A stretch of DNA of 64,000 nt from Pseudomonas monsensis (GTDB taxonomy: Bacteria > Pseudomonadota > Gammaproteobacteria > Pseudomonadales > Pseudomonadaceae): contig NZ_CP077087.1 of NCBI RefSeq assembly GCF_014268495.2, forward strand, positions 4,157,501 to 4,221,500, written 5' to 3'. Positions 37,752 to 47,311 of the stretch are shown here, one piece after another. How positions within the stretch are numbered: position 1 is the stretch's first letter; every line of letters starts with the position of its first letter. Both the position numbers and the translations under genes were made by a program. The notes below the pieces were generated by a model that made no database searches, was not told where the DNA came from, and saw nothing but the letters and a program-made list of their open reading frames with translations.

Positions 37752-39601
37752 ACCTAATCTTTCTGACTTTCGTATTCCCTCTGATCGGTTTCCTGCTGCT
37801 GTCGTTCTCCCGTGGACGCTGGTCGGAAAACCTCTCGGCGCTGATCGGCGTGGGTTCCATTGGCTTGTCGGCGATTGTCGCCGCCTACGTCATCTGGCAA
37901 TTCAACGTCGCGCCTCCCGAAGGCGGTCACTACACGCTGGTGCTGTGGAAGTGGATGGCGGTCGAAGGCTTCAAGCCTGACTTCGCCCTCTACATCGACG
38001 GCCTGTCGATCACCATGCTCGGCGTGGTGGTGGGCGTAGGTTTCCTGATCCATCTGTTCGCGTCCTGGTACATGCGCGGCGAAGCGGGTTACTCGCGCTT
38101 CTTCTCGTACACCAACCTGTTTATCGCCAGCATGCTGTTCCTGGTGCTCGGCGATAACCTGTTGTTCCTGTACTTCGGCTGGGAAGGCGTGGGCCTGTGC
38201 TCGTACCTGTTGATCGGTTTCTACTACAGCAACCGCAACAACGGTAACGCCGCACTCAAGGCCTTCATCGTCACCCGGATCGGCGACGTGTTCATGGCCA
38301 TCGGCCTGTTCATCCTGTTCCAGCAAGTGGGCACGCTGAACATCCAGGAACTGCTGGTGCTGGCACCGCAGAAATTCCAGGTCGGCGACTTCTGGATCAC
38401 TCTGGCGACCCTGATGCTGCTGGGTGGTGCGGTCGGTAAATCGGCGCAACTGCCACTGCAAACCTGGCTCGCGGACGCGATGGCCGGCCCGACCCCGGTG
38501 TCGGCACTGATCCACGCCGCGACCATGGTGACCGCCGGTGTCTACCTGATCGCCCGTACCCACGGACTGTTCACCCTGGCGCCGGAAATCCTGCACCTGG
38601 TCGGCATCGTTGGTGGTGTGACCCTGGTTCTCGCAGGCTTCGCCGCACTGGTACAGACCGACATCAAACGTATCCTCGCCTACTCGACCATGAGCCAGAT
38701 CGGCTACATGTTCCTGGCGCTGGGCGTTGGCGCCTGGGATGGCGCGATTTTCCACCTGATGACCCACGCCTTCTTCAAGGCCCTGCTGTTCCTTGCTTCC
38801 GGTGCGGTGATCGTTGCCTGCCACCACGAGCAGAACATCTTCAAGATGGGCGGTCTGTGGAAAAAACTGCCACTGGCCTACGCCAGCTTCATCGTCGGTG
38901 GTGCTGCGCTGGCCGCTCTGCCACTGGTCACCGCAGGCTTCTACTCCAAGGACGAAATCCTTTGGGAAGCGTTCGCCAGCGGCAACCACGGTCTGCTTTA
39001 CGCAGGTCTGGTCGGCGCGTTCATGACTTCGCTGTACACCTTCCGCCTGATCTTCATCACGTTCCACGGTGAAGCCAAGACTGAAGCCCACGCCGGTCAC
39101 GGCATCTCGCACTGGCTGCCACTGTCGGTGCTGATCGTGCTGTCGACTTTCGTCGGCGCCATGATCGTGCCACCGCTGCACGGCGTACTGCCAGAAAGCG
39201 TTGGGCACGCCGGTGGCGAAGCCAAGCACAGTCTGGAAATCGCCTCGGGCGCCATTGCCCTGGCCGGTATCCTGCTGGCGGCCCTGCTGTTCCTCGGCAA
39301 GCGTCGCTTCGTGACGGCGATTGCCAACAGCGGCATCGGCCGTTTCCTTTCGGCCTGGTGGTTCGCTGCCTGGGGCTTCGACTGGATCTACGACAAACTG
39401 TTCGTCAAGCCTTACCTGGCGATCAGCCACGTACTGCGCAAAGACCCGCTCGACCAGACCATCGGTCTGATCCCGCGTATGGCCAAGGGTGGTCACACTG
39501 CCCTGAGCCGCACCGAGACCGGTCAACTGCGTTGGTACGCTGCTTCGATGGCTGCTGGTGCCGTGCTGGTTATCGGCGCCATCGTGCTGGTAGCGGTCTG
39601 A
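37748..39601 (+). CDS. nuoL: NADH-quinone oxidoreductase subunit L
   Basis: Terminal antiporter-like proton channel of complex I, with the long lateral helix at its C terminus. The 617 residues include [21 protein letters not shown] near 138 with the key Glu, [21 protein letters not shown] near 230 with the key Lys, and the discontinuous-helix segment [16 protein letters not shown] near 255. Confidence 0.98.
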
Positions 39602-39640
39602 TATGAACCTTGCGAATTTGCGAAAGGAAACGAGCCCGTC

Positions 39641-41173
39641 ATGATTCTGCCTTGGCTAATCCTGATCCCCTTCATCGGCGGCCTGCTGTGCTGGATGGGT
39701 GAGCGCTTCGGCGCTACCCTCCCCCGCTGGATTGCGCTGTTGACCATGACCCTGGAACTCGCCCTCGGCCTCTGGCTGTGGGCCCACGGTGACTATTCAT
39801 TTGCTCCGGCGCCTGGCGCCGATCCGACCTGGGCGCTTGAGTTCAAGCACGTCTGGATCCAGCGCTTCGGCATCAACGTGCACCTGGCCCTCGACGGCCT
39901 GTCGCTGTTGATGATCCTGCTGACCGGCCTGCTGGGTATCCTCTCGGTACTCTGCTCGTGGAAAGAGATTCAACGTCACGTTGGCTTCTTCCACCTGAAC
40001 CTGATGTGGATCCTGGGCGGCGTGGTCGGCGTGTTCCTCGCCCTCGACCTGTTCATGTTCTTCTTCTTCTGGGAAATGATGCTGGTGCCGATGTACTTCC
40101 TCATCGCGCTCTGGGGTCACAGCTCTTCGGACGGCAAGAAAACCCGGATCTACGCGGCGACCAAGTTCTTCATCTTCACTCAGGCTTCCGGCCTGATCAT
40201 GCTGGTGGCGATCCTCGGTCTGGTGCTGGTCAACTTCAACAACACCGGCGTGATTACCTTCAACTACGCCGATCTGTTGAAAACCAAGATGTCGATGACC
40301 ACCGAGTACATCCTGATGCTCGGCTTCTTCATCGCCTTCGCGGTCAAGCTGCCAGTCGTACCGTTCCACTCGTGGTTGCCTGATGCCCACGCCCAGGCGC
40401 CGACTGCCGGTTCCGTCGACCTCGCCGGTATCCTGCTGAAAACCGCGGCCTACGGTCTGCTGCGTTTCGCCCTGCCGCTGTTCCCGAACGCTTCGGCCGA
40501 GTTTGCGCCGATCGCCATGACCCTCGGTCTGATCGGGATCTTCTACGGTGCGTTCCTCGCTTTCGCACAAACCGACATCAAGCGTCTGATCGCCTTCTCT
40601 TCCGTGTCCCACATGGGCTTCGTGTTGATCGGCATCTACTCCGGCAGCCAACTGGCGCTGCAAGGTGCAGTGATCCAGATGCTGGCGCACGGTGTGTCGG
40701 CGGCAGCACTGTTTATCCTCAGCGGTCAGTTGTACGAGCGTCTGCACACTCGTGACATGCGTGAGATGGGCGGTCTGTGGTCGCGTATCGCTTACCTGCC
40801 GGCGATCAGCCTGTTCTTTGCAGCCGCTTCGTTGGGTCTGCCGGGTACCGGTAACTTTGTCGGTGAGTTCCTGATCCTGATCGGCTCTTTCGCCAGCTGG
40901 CCTTGGATCACTGCGATTGCCACTTCCGGTCTGGTGTTCGGTTCGGTCTACTCGCTGATCATGATCCACCGTGCCTACTTCGGTCCGTCGAAATCGGATT
41001 CGATCCTGCACGGCATGGACGCTCGCGAACTGATCATGGTGCTGGGCCTTGCGGTACTGCTGGTTTACCTCGGCGTTTACCCGCAACCGTTCCTCGACAC
41101 GTCTGCCGCCACGATGCATGGCGTGCAGCAGTGGCTCGGCACCGCCTTCACTCAACTCGCTTCGGCCCGGTAA
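39641..41173 (+). CDS. nuoM: NADH-quinone oxidoreductase subunit M
   Basis: Second antiporter-like proton channel. The 510-residue protein shows MFFFFWEMMLVPMYFLIALW near 140 with the conserved Glu, and KLPVVPFHSWLPDAHAQAPT near 235 with the conserved Lys. The gap to nuoL is 39 bp, and a ribosome site-like AAAGGAAA precedes the start. Confidence 0.98.
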   Translation: MILPWLILIPFIGGLLCWMGERFGATLPRWIALLTMTLELALGLWLWAHGDYSFAPAPGADPTWALEFKHVWIQRFGINVHLALDGLSLLMILLTGLLGILSVLCSWKEIQRHVGFFHLNLMWILGGVVGVFLALDLFMFFFFWEMMLVPMYFLIALWGHSSSDGKKTRIYAATKFFIFTQASGLIMLVAILGLVLVNFNNTGVITFNYADLLKTKMSMTTEYILMLGFFIAFAVKLPVVPFHSWLPDAHAQAPTAGSVDLAGILLKTAAYGLLRFALPLFPNASAEFAPIAMTLGLIGIFYGAFLAFAQTDIKRLIAFSSVSHMGFVLIGIYSGSQLALQGAVIQMLAHGVSAAALFILSGQLYERLHTRDMREMGGLWSRIAYLPAISLFFAAASLGLPGTGNFVGEFLILIGSFASWPWITAIATSGLVFGSVYSLIMIHRAYFGPSKSDSILHGMDARELIMVLGLAVLLVYLGVYPQPFLDTSAATMHGVQQWLGTAFTQLASAR

Positions 41174-41180
41174 GAGCGCT

Positions 41181-42644
41181 ATGGAATTCACGATTCAACA
41201 CTTTATTGCGCTTGCGCCACTGTTGATCACCAGCCTCACCATTATCGTGGTGATGCTGGCAATCGCCTGGCGCCGCAACCACTCGCAGACCTTCCTGATC
41301 TCGGTCGCCGGTCTGAACCTGGCCCTGCTGTCGATCCTGCCAGCCCTGAAAGTCGCGCCTCTGGCCGTGACCCCATTGCTGCAGATCGACACCTTCGCCT
41401 GCCTGTACATGGCGCTGATCCTGGTCGCCACCCTCGCCTGCGTCACCCTCGCCCACGCCTATTTGGGCGATGGCGGTTCGGGTTACCCGGGCAACCGTGA
41501 AGAACTGTACCTGCTGATCCTGATGGCCGCCGCCGGTGGCCTGGTTCTGGTCAGCGCGCAGCACCTGGCCGGGTTGTTCATCGGTCTGGAACTGCTCTCG
41601 GTACCGGTTTACGGTCTGGTGGCTTACGCCTTCTTCAACAAGCGTTCGCTGGAAGCCGGCATCAAGTACATGGTGCTGTCGGCCGCCGGTTCCGCGTTCC
41701 TGTTGTTCGGTATGGCTCTGCTGTACGCCGACTCGGGTTCGCTGAGCTTCGTTGGCATCGGTCAGGCGCTGGCTGCAACTGGCCTGCCGAGCTCGCTGGC
41801 ACAACTGGGCCTGGGCATGATGCTGATCGGTCTGGCGTTCAAGCTGTCGCTGGTACCGTTCCACCTGTGGACGCCGGACGTCTACGAAGGTGCTCCGGCA
41901 CCGGTGGCGGCGTTCCTCGCGACCGCTTCGAAGGTTGCGGTGTTCGCGGTGATGGTGCGTCTGTTCCAGATCTCCCCTGCTGCCAGCAGCGGCGTGCTGA
42001 GCGACGTGCTGACCGTGATCGCGATTGCCTCGATCCTGTTCGGTAACCTGCTGGCCCTGACCCAGAGCAACCTCAAGCGTCTGCTCGGTTACTCGTCCAT
42101 CGCGCACTTCGGCTACCTGCTGATCGCTCTGGTGGCGAGCAAGGGTCTGGCGGTGGAAGCCATTGGCGTCTACCTGGTCACCTACGTGATCACCAGCCTC
42201 GGTGCCTTCGGCGTGATCACCCTGATGTCCTCGCCGTACAACGGCCGTGACGCAGACGCCCTGTACGAATACCGCGGCCTGTTCTGGCGCCGTCCGTACC
42301 TGACCGCCGTCCTGACCGTGATGATGCTGTCCCTGGCCGGTATCCCGCTGACCGCGGGCTTCATCGGCAAGTTCTACATCATCGCTACCGGTGTTGAATC
42401 GCACCAATGGTGGCTGGTCGGCTCGCTGGTTCTGGGCAGCGCCATCGGCGTCTTCTACTACCTGCGCGTGATGGTCACCCTGTACCTGATCGAGCCAAAC
42501 CTGCGTCGCCACGACGCCCAGTTGCACTGGGAACAGAAGGCAGGCGGCGTGATGCTGCTGGCCATCGCCCTGGTTGCGTTCTTCCTGGGTGTGTACCCGC
42601 AGCCATTGCTGACTCTGGTTCAGCAGGCGGGTCTGGCGGGCTGA
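41181..42644 (+). CDS. nuoN: NADH-quinone oxidoreductase subunit N
   Basis: Third antiporter-like proton channel and last gene of the operon. The 487-residue protein begins MEFTIQHFIALAP. It contains LFIGLELLSVPVYGLVAYAF near 135 and KLSLVPFHLWTPDVYEGAPAPV near 220. A strong terminator follows 24 bp after the stop. Confidence 0.97.
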   Translation: MEFTIQHFIALAPLLITSLTIIVVMLAIAWRRNHSQTFLISVAGLNLALLSILPALKVAPLAVTPLLQIDTFACLYMALILVATLACVTLAHAYLGDGGSGYPGNREELYLLILMAAAGGLVLVSAQHLAGLFIGLELLSVPVYGLVAYAFFNKRSLEAGIKYMVLSAAGSAFLLFGMALLYADSGSLSFVGIGQALAATGLPSSLAQLGLGMMLIGLAFKLSLVPFHLWTPDVYEGAPAPVAAFLATASKVAVFAVMVRLFQISPAASSGVLSDVLTVIAIASILFGNLLALTQSNLKRLLGYSSIAHFGYLLIALVASKGLAVEAIGVYLVTYVITSLGAFGVITLMSSPYNGRDADALYEYRGLFWRRPYLTAVLTVMMLSLAGIPLTAGFIGKFYIIATGVESHQWWLVGSLVLGSAIGVFYYLRVMVTLYLIEPNLRRHDAQLHWEQKAGGVMLLAIALVAFFLGVYPQPLLTLVQQAGLAG

Positions 42645-42667
42645 TTGCCTGGCGGGCTACAAAACGG

Positions 42668-42695
42668 AAACGGCACCTTCGGGTGCCGTTTTTGT
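42668..42695 (+). terminator. Rho-independent terminator of the nuo operon
   Basis: Stem AAACGGCACC/GGTGCCGTTT with a TTCG tetraloop and a T-rich tail. Confidence 0.93.
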
Positions 42696-42734
42696 TTTTG
42701 CGGGAATCAACATCTCAAGCGCTTGCACTGGCCT

Positions 42735-43010
42735 CATCGCGGGCAAGTCCGGCTCGCACAGGTTTGTGTGCCGTTCACAACATTCGGGCACATCTGAAAA
42801 CCACTGTGGGAGTGAGCCGGCTCGCGAAGGTGTTGGGACATTCAACATCTTCATTGCCTGGCAATCCGCTATCGCGAGCAGGCTCGCTCCAGGTTGTGTG
42901 TCGTTGTCAGATTCTGTGTCTTCCCGGATTACTGTGGGAGCGTGGCTTGCCCGCGAAGGCGTCGGCACACTCAACCTCTTCATAACCTGACACCCCGCCG
43001 CTATCGCCAT
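42735..43010. repeat. Cluster of REP elements
   Basis: At least four REP arms: 42735-42761, 42803-42829, 42869-42892 and 42930-42959. The second and third form a REPIN. The fourth starts what looks like a diverged tandem copy of it, since GAAGGTGTTGGGACATTCAA and GAAGGCGTCGGCACACTCAA follow the second and fourth arms. The rest of the 579-bp gap (43011-43223) shows no gene and should hold the toxin-antitoxin promoter, with TTGACC at 43173-43178 as a possible -35. Confidence 0.8.
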
Positions 43011-43223
43011 TCGGCGCTGGACACTGCTGCGCGATTGTTCTGACACGCCAGTTGCGAAGCTTCCTCATAGATCCATCGAACGTTCTCACCACACGCGGCG
43101 ATTCGTCCTACAGGTGTTTTTACGACCGGCGTCTACCGTTAAAAAAGGGACGAAAAGCAAGGCCAGGAGGCCTTGACCGATTCGATTATCGAGACAACAC
43201 TATACGCAGGTAACGTACAGAAC

Positions 43224-43574
43224 ATGGATGCTCTATTTATCGAATTGCCTGTGTTTCAGAAGCACCGAGACGACTATCTGGATGACGATCTGTTTCGCAG
43301 CTTGCAACTGGAGTTGCTGAAAAATCCGGAAGCGGGCGATCTCATCGAGGACACAGGCGGGCTTCGTAAAATTCGCTTTAGCGACCAACGAAGAGGGAAA
43401 GGTAAACGTAGCGGATTACGAGTGATTTATTACTGGTGGTCAGGCTTCGATCAGTTCTGGCTCTTTACCGTCTACAGCAAAAACGAGCAGGACGATTTGA
43501 CGCCTGCCCAGAAAAAACTTTTCAGAAAGACACTGGATAAAGAACTCAACGCGAGAACCCACTATGAAACGTGA
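43224..43574 (+). CDS. RelE/HigB-type toxin of a type II toxin-antitoxin pair
   Basis: Predicted ribosome-dependent mRNA interferase. The 116-residue protein (MDALFIELPVFQKHRDDYL) shows the pattern of the HigB-like RelE superfamily: LLKNPEAGDLIEDTGGLRKIRF near residues 32-53, RGKGKRSGLRVIYYWWSG near 58-75, and FWLFTVYSKNEQDDLTPAQKK. The ATG at 43224 is chosen because family members start MDALFIELP; an in-frame start at 43173 would add 17 unrelated residues. It precedes and overlaps the antitoxin gene by 11 bp, the toxin-first order typical of higBA. Confidence 0.88.
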   Translation: MDALFIELPVFQKHRDDYLDDDLFRSLQLELLKNPEAGDLIEDTGGLRKIRFSDQRRGKGKRSGLRVIYYWWSGFDQFWLFTVYSKNEQDDLTPAQKKLFRKTLDKELNARTHYET

Positions 43575-43878
43575 CATTTTTTCCGAACTGATGGATGGAC
43601 TGGAAGCACTGGCCGATGAACGCCAAGGCAAAATCACCTTGCGTACCCACAAGGTTCAGTTGCCAAAACTGATGCCGATCACTGCGGATGAAGTCGTCGC
43701 CATCCGTCAGCAACTGAATCTGTCCCGGTCAGTATTCGCAATGTATCTGCGCACCAACACGCGAACGCTGGAAAACTGGGAACAAGGACGAGCGACACCC
43801 AATGCTCAGGCCACCACCCTGATCCGTCTGGTCGAACGTTTCCCACAAACGATCGAACAACTCGCAGCCCTGACCTGA
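43564..43878 (+). CDS. HTH antitoxin of the type II toxin-antitoxin pair
   Basis: Neutralises the preceding toxin and probably autoregulates the operon. The 104-residue protein has an N-terminal toxin-binding stretch and a C-terminal XRE-type helix-turn-helix (VAIRQQLNLSRSVFAMYLRT followed by RTLENWEQGRATPN, residues 46-80). The start lies inside the toxin gene, so translation is coupled. Confidence 0.88.
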   Translation: MKRDIFSELMDGLEALADERQGKITLRTHKVQLPKLMPITADEVVAIRQQLNLSRSVFAMYLRTNTRTLENWEQGRATPNAQATTLIRLVERFPQTIEQLAALT

Positions 43879-43901
43879 CACAGTATTTCCACCCCGTCCA
43901 C

Positions 43902-43940
43902 ATGACCAAATTGTAATTCCCCTATCACCTTGGCGTTATC
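43902..43940 (+). promoter_or_regulatory. Cop/Czc-type box and promoter of the OprD-family porin
   Basis: ATGACC-AAATT-GTAAT at 43902-43917, then 17 bp containing CACC, then GTTATC (43935-43940) in the -10 position. The same layout occurs before the ptrA-like gene and before czcC. The box agrees with the CTGACA-N5-GTAAT motif I recall for CopR in P. aeruginosa. Confidence 0.65.
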
Positions 43941-44052
43941 CGCAGCTTGCAACGATGTCACCCGGCGACCCATGCCGACGGGCCCTTGCCCGTCGAACAA
44001 TAAAACCCACGCCGACGCACGTTCCCGTTCTGCCGAACCCAAGGAGTGTTTG

Positions 44053-45378
44053 ATGGTTAACCCTACAAAAATATCGTTGGCCGCTTTAGCGGTGGTGGTC
44101 GGTTCAGGGCCGTCCCTGGTGTTTGCAGAGGACAAGCCCGAAGGCTTTGTCGAAGGCAGCAGCCTGACGGTGCTCAACCGTAACCTCTACTTCAATCGTG
44201 ATCACCGTAACGGCCAGTCCAGCCCTACCGGCAATGGTTATTCCGAAGCCTGGGCGCATGCGGTGATCAGCAAGTTCGAATCCGGTTTCACCCAAGGCAC
44301 CGTCGGGGTCGGGGTCGATGCGTTTGCCATGATCGGTTTGAAACTCGACACCGGTGACGGGCGCAACGGTGGGCGCAGTTCGTTCGATGTGTTGCCGGTC
44401 AACCGAGACGGCCAGGCGCGGGACGAATACAGCAAAATCGGTGGCGCCGCCAAAGTGCGGGCGTTCGATACAGTGGTCAAGGTCGGTGATGTGTTCCCGG
44501 CCAACCCGATGGTGGCGGCCGGTGACTCGCGCCTGCTGCCGGAAAGCTTTCGCGGGGTGACGGCGACCAACACCAGCATTGCGGGGCTGTCGATTCAGGG
44601 CGGGCGTTTGCATGCGATGAGCCAACCGGTGTCCAGCGACCTGCGCGAAAACTTCGCCACCTTCTACGGCGGCCCGGTCAATTCGCCGTGGATCGCTTAC
44701 GGCGGTGGCGACTACGTGCTGAACAAGAACCTCAGTTTCAGTCTGTACTCCAGTCGCCTCAAGGATGCCTGGAATCAATACTACGCCGGCACCGCATGGA
44801 CCTATCCCCTGTCTGACGACCTCTCGCTGTTCGGCGGCCTGAACTATTACAAGGCGGTCGACGAAGGCAAACAACTGCTTGGCGAGTTCGACAACAACAT
44901 CTGGAGCGGCCGGGTCGGTATGAAGCTCGGCGCCCACTCCGTCGCCCTCTCCCACCAGCGCAACAACGGTAATGACGACTTCGATTACCTGCGCCAGTCC
45001 GACTCGATCTTTCTCGACAACTCCATTCAGTACAGCGACTTCAACTCGCCGCAAGAACGTTCGTGGATGGTGCGTTATGACCTCGACATGAGCACTTACG
45101 GCGTGCCCGGCCTGTCGTTCATGACCCGATATGCGCGCGGCACCGATGCCGATTACAGCAACGCCAATGCCGTGTATATGCGCCGCGACGCCGAGGGCAA
45201 TCCGCTGACCGACCAGAAGCGCTGGGAGCGCAATATCGAAGTCAAATACGTGGTGCAGAGCGGTTCACTGAAAGACCTGTCGCTGCGCTTGCGCCAGGCC
45301 ACCACCCGCGCCACGGCGTTCGAGTCCGACCTGGATGAAGTACGGGTGATTGTCGAATACCCGCTGGCCATTCTCTGA
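44053..45378 (+). CDS. OprD-family outer-membrane porin
   Basis: Eighteen-stranded substrate-specific porin. The 441-residue protein has a signal peptide (MVNPTKISLAALAVVVGSGP... cut near FAEDK). It then shows the OprD pattern: FVEGSSLTVLNRNLYFNRDHR near the mature N terminus, EAWAHAVISKFESGFTQGTVGVGVDA near 75, and the final beta strand ending VRVIVEYPLAIL with the outer-membrane C-terminal signature. Substrate unknown. The shared metal box suggests an OpdT-like porin (copper-induced in P. aeruginosa, as I recall). Confidence 0.9.
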   Translation: MVNPTKISLAALAVVVGSGPSLVFAEDKPEGFVEGSSLTVLNRNLYFNRDHRNGQSSPTGNGYSEAWAHAVISKFESGFTQGTVGVGVDAFAMIGLKLDTGDGRNGGRSSFDVLPVNRDGQARDEYSKIGGAAKVRAFDTVVKVGDVFPANPMVAAGDSRLLPESFRGVTATNTSIAGLSIQGGRLHAMSQPVSSDLRENFATFYGGPVNSPWIAYGGGDYVLNKNLSFSLYSSRLKDAWNQYYAGTAWTYPLSDDLSLFGGLNYYKAVDEGKQLLGEFDNNIWSGRVGMKLGAHSVALSHQRNNGNDDFDYLRQSDSIFLDNSIQYSDFNSPQERSWMVRYDLDMSTYGVPGLSFMTRYARGTDADYSNANAVYMRRDAEGNPLTDQKRWERNIEVKYVVQSGSLKDLSLRLRQATTRATAFESDLDEVRVIVEYPLAIL

Positions 45379-45442
45379 CTGCTCGTTGATGAAAATTCAC
45401 CTTTAGAAGCTCCTTGCTCCTTTGGTAAGAGGTGAATCCTTT

Positions 45443-45467
45443 GGCGTCCTTCGGGGCGCCTTTTTTG
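45443..45467 (+). terminator. Rho-independent terminator of the porin gene
   Basis: Stem GGCGTCC/GGGCGCC (one G-T pair) with TTCG loop and six Ts. Confidence 0.88.
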
Positions 45468-45555
45468 CTTCGCAAAAAGTTATCGTTTTCTTGACCGGAC
45501 CGTCGGCGACCTGCCATCTTCGCCTGCGCAGACCAACAAGAATAACGAGGGATCG

Positions 45556-46743
45556 ATGAGTAGCCGTAAAAACCTGGAAATCGAATACTTGCGAGGGGCT
45601 GCTGTCGCCATGACCCTCCTGAGTCATGTCAACATGTTGCTGCCGTTCCATGTTGATGTGCTGCTACGGATTTTCTCGATCTTCATGCCCTGGACCGGCG
45701 TCGATCTGTTCTTCTGTATTTCCGGCTTCGTGGTCAGCAAGGCCTATCTGGACTATTTCGACAAACACCGCGCACAAGGCCAGTTCGGCCTGGCAGCGGC
45801 GTGTTTCTGGCTGCGCCGTGCCTACCGTCTATTGCCGACGGCCTGGCTCTGGATACTGATCCCGCTGATCTTTTCCATTGCGTTCAACCAGTCGAACATC
45901 TTCGGTTCGTGGTTCGACAATCTGCGCAGTTTCACCGCCGTTGCGACTTTCAGCGGTAACCTGGCGAATCAATACAACAGCCTGCTGGGCCCAAGCCCTC
46001 AATACTGGAGCCTGGCGCTCGAAGAGCAGTTCTACTTCGTATTCCCGTTTTTCCTGCTGTTCATCACGGCCCCACGCTGGCGGGTCATCGCACTGTTCGC
46101 ACTCATTGCCTTGCAGTTCGGTCTGGACCGCAATCCCTTCGGCAACCCCGCCAGCAGCATGCTCTCGTCCTTCCGCCTGGACGCCATGCTCTGGGGCATT
46201 CTCCTGTGCCTGTTTACCCGTACCCGTCTCTATCAACAGATAGAACCGGTCGGGCTGGGTCAGGGAATGCTCAAACCGTTGCTGTGCACGCTGTTTCTGC
46301 TCTACATGCTGGGCGCGATCGCCACTCAGCTGATCGCGATGCCGATTGCCGTCGGTTTGATCGCGATCGTCGCGGTGCTGATAGTCTGGCTGGCCAGCTA
46401 CCAGAAAGGCTACATCTACTGCCCGGCCGTCCTGCGCAGCTTCATGCAGTGGCTCGGTTCGCGGTCCTATGGCCTCTATGTGATCCACGTGTTCGCCAAT
46501 CACCTGAGTACCGAGATCTGGACGCGTGTCGCCGCCAGTCAGGATGTACCGCTGGATGGGCGTTTTACGCTGGAGTTGCTGCTGACATCGGTGGGGTTGC
46601 TATTGGTGCTGAGCGAACTCAATTATCGCTTCATCGAAACGCCACTGCGTCTGCGCGGCGCCGAGATCGCCCGCCGCAAGTTGAACCAGGAAGCCGCGCC
46701 AGAACCCGCCGAAGCCGACGTCGCGCGATTGCCGGCCAAATAG
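45556..46743 (+). CDS. Acyltransferase-3 family membrane protein (OafA/YrhL-like)
   Basis: Integral membrane O-acyltransferase, likely modifying a surface glycan or lipid. The 395-residue protein has about ten hydrophobic segments. Family motifs are the N-terminal IEYLRGAAVAMTLLSHVNML with the catalytic His near residue 24, GVDLFFCISGFVVSKAYL near 48, a RAYRLLPTAWLW motif near 88, and SLALEEQFYFVFPFFLL near 155. There is no SGNH domain. The target is not evident, and it has no metal box of its own. Confidence 0.88.
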   Translation: MSSRKNLEIEYLRGAAVAMTLLSHVNMLLPFHVDVLLRIFSIFMPWTGVDLFFCISGFVVSKAYLDYFDKHRAQGQFGLAAACFWLRRAYRLLPTAWLWILIPLIFSIAFNQSNIFGSWFDNLRSFTAVATFSGNLANQYNSLLGPSPQYWSLALEEQFYFVFPFFLLFITAPRWRVIALFALIALQFGLDRNPFGNPASSMLSSFRLDAMLWGILLCLFTRTRLYQQIEPVGLGQGMLKPLLCTLFLLYMLGAIATQLIAMPIAVGLIAIVAVLIVWLASYQKGYIYCPAVLRSFMQWLGSRSYGLYVIHVFANHLSTEIWTRVAASQDVPLDGRFTLELLLTSVGLLLVLSELNYRFIETPLRLRGAEIARRKLNQEAAPEPAEADVARLPAK

Positions 46744-46824
46744 TCCGAGTCGCAGCGGTGCGCGGGGATGAACATCACGAATCGACATACCGATCGTGAG
46801 ACTGAAAATCCCCCCGTGCGGGAG

Positions 46825-46893
46825 CTGCCGAAGGCTGCGATCTTTTGATTCTGATTTTTAAGATCAAGCTCAAAAGATCGCAGCCTTCGGCAG
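46825..46893. repeat. REPIN with 24-bp perfect arms, GCCGAAGGCTGCGATC family
   Basis: CTGCCGAAGGCTGCGATCTT... (46825-46848) and its exact inverse (46870-46893), separated by 21 bp. It lies between the convergent acyltransferase and DUF2790 genes and may act as a terminator for both. Confidence 0.9.
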
Positions 46894-46912
46894 TTCAGAG
46901 GTTGGCTGTTGG

Positions 46913-47245
46913 TTAGCCGCCGCGGTTGCGGCACGCGCCTGCCACACTGTATCTGAGCGTATTGAGCTGCCCCTTGGAATCCTCGTAGGTCATGGCGGTC
47001 GGGACCACCGAGCAAGCGGGTTGCGGCTTCACCACGCTGACGATGTTCACCACGTCGAGCTTCATCCCGTATTCATATTCCTTGACCACTGGCGCCGCCT
47101 TGCCGCGCGCGGCCGCGTATTGCTGCATGGCTTTGGCATTGGCGCTGAACGCGCGCTCGAAGGTGCGATCACCACCGCCTTCGGCCAGCACATTCGCAGA
47201 CATGGCCATGATGCCGGCGACGGTCATCCATTTGATCAACTGCAT
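46913..47245 (-). CDS. DUF2790-like small secreted protein
   Basis: The 110-residue protein has a signal peptide (MQLIKWMTVAGIMAMSANVLA), then the AEGGGDRTFERAFSANAKAM motif shared with the next gene. Its C-terminal half resembles DUF2790: YEYGMKLDVVNIVSVVKPQPACSVVPTAM-type segment and LRYSVAGACRNRGG, with two cysteines that may form a disulfide. Function unknown. A good ribosome site (GGGAGGAG) precedes the start. It is the second gene of a two-gene unit behind a Cop/Czc-type box. Confidence 0.82.
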   Translation of the reverse strand: MQLIKWMTVAGIMAMSANVLAEGGGDRTFERAFSANAKAMQQYAAARGKAAPVVKEYEYGMKLDVVNIVSVVKPQPACSVVPTAMTYEDSKGQLNTLRYSVAGACRNRGG

Positions 47246-47311
47246 GTTTACTCCTCCCTATAAAAGCCCGGCATCGACACGCGACAACGGGCTTGTTCCA
47301 GTGCGCGGTGC

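Noticed and set aside
37754..39526. 590-codon minus-strand open frame opposite nuoL
   Set aside because: Antisense of a membrane-protein gene in a tight operon; composition bias explains the lack of stops.
42735..43010. CRISPR-like array in the repeats after nuoN
   Set aside because: The repeats alternate in orientation, differ in sequence and have irregular spacing; they are REP elements, and no cas genes are near.
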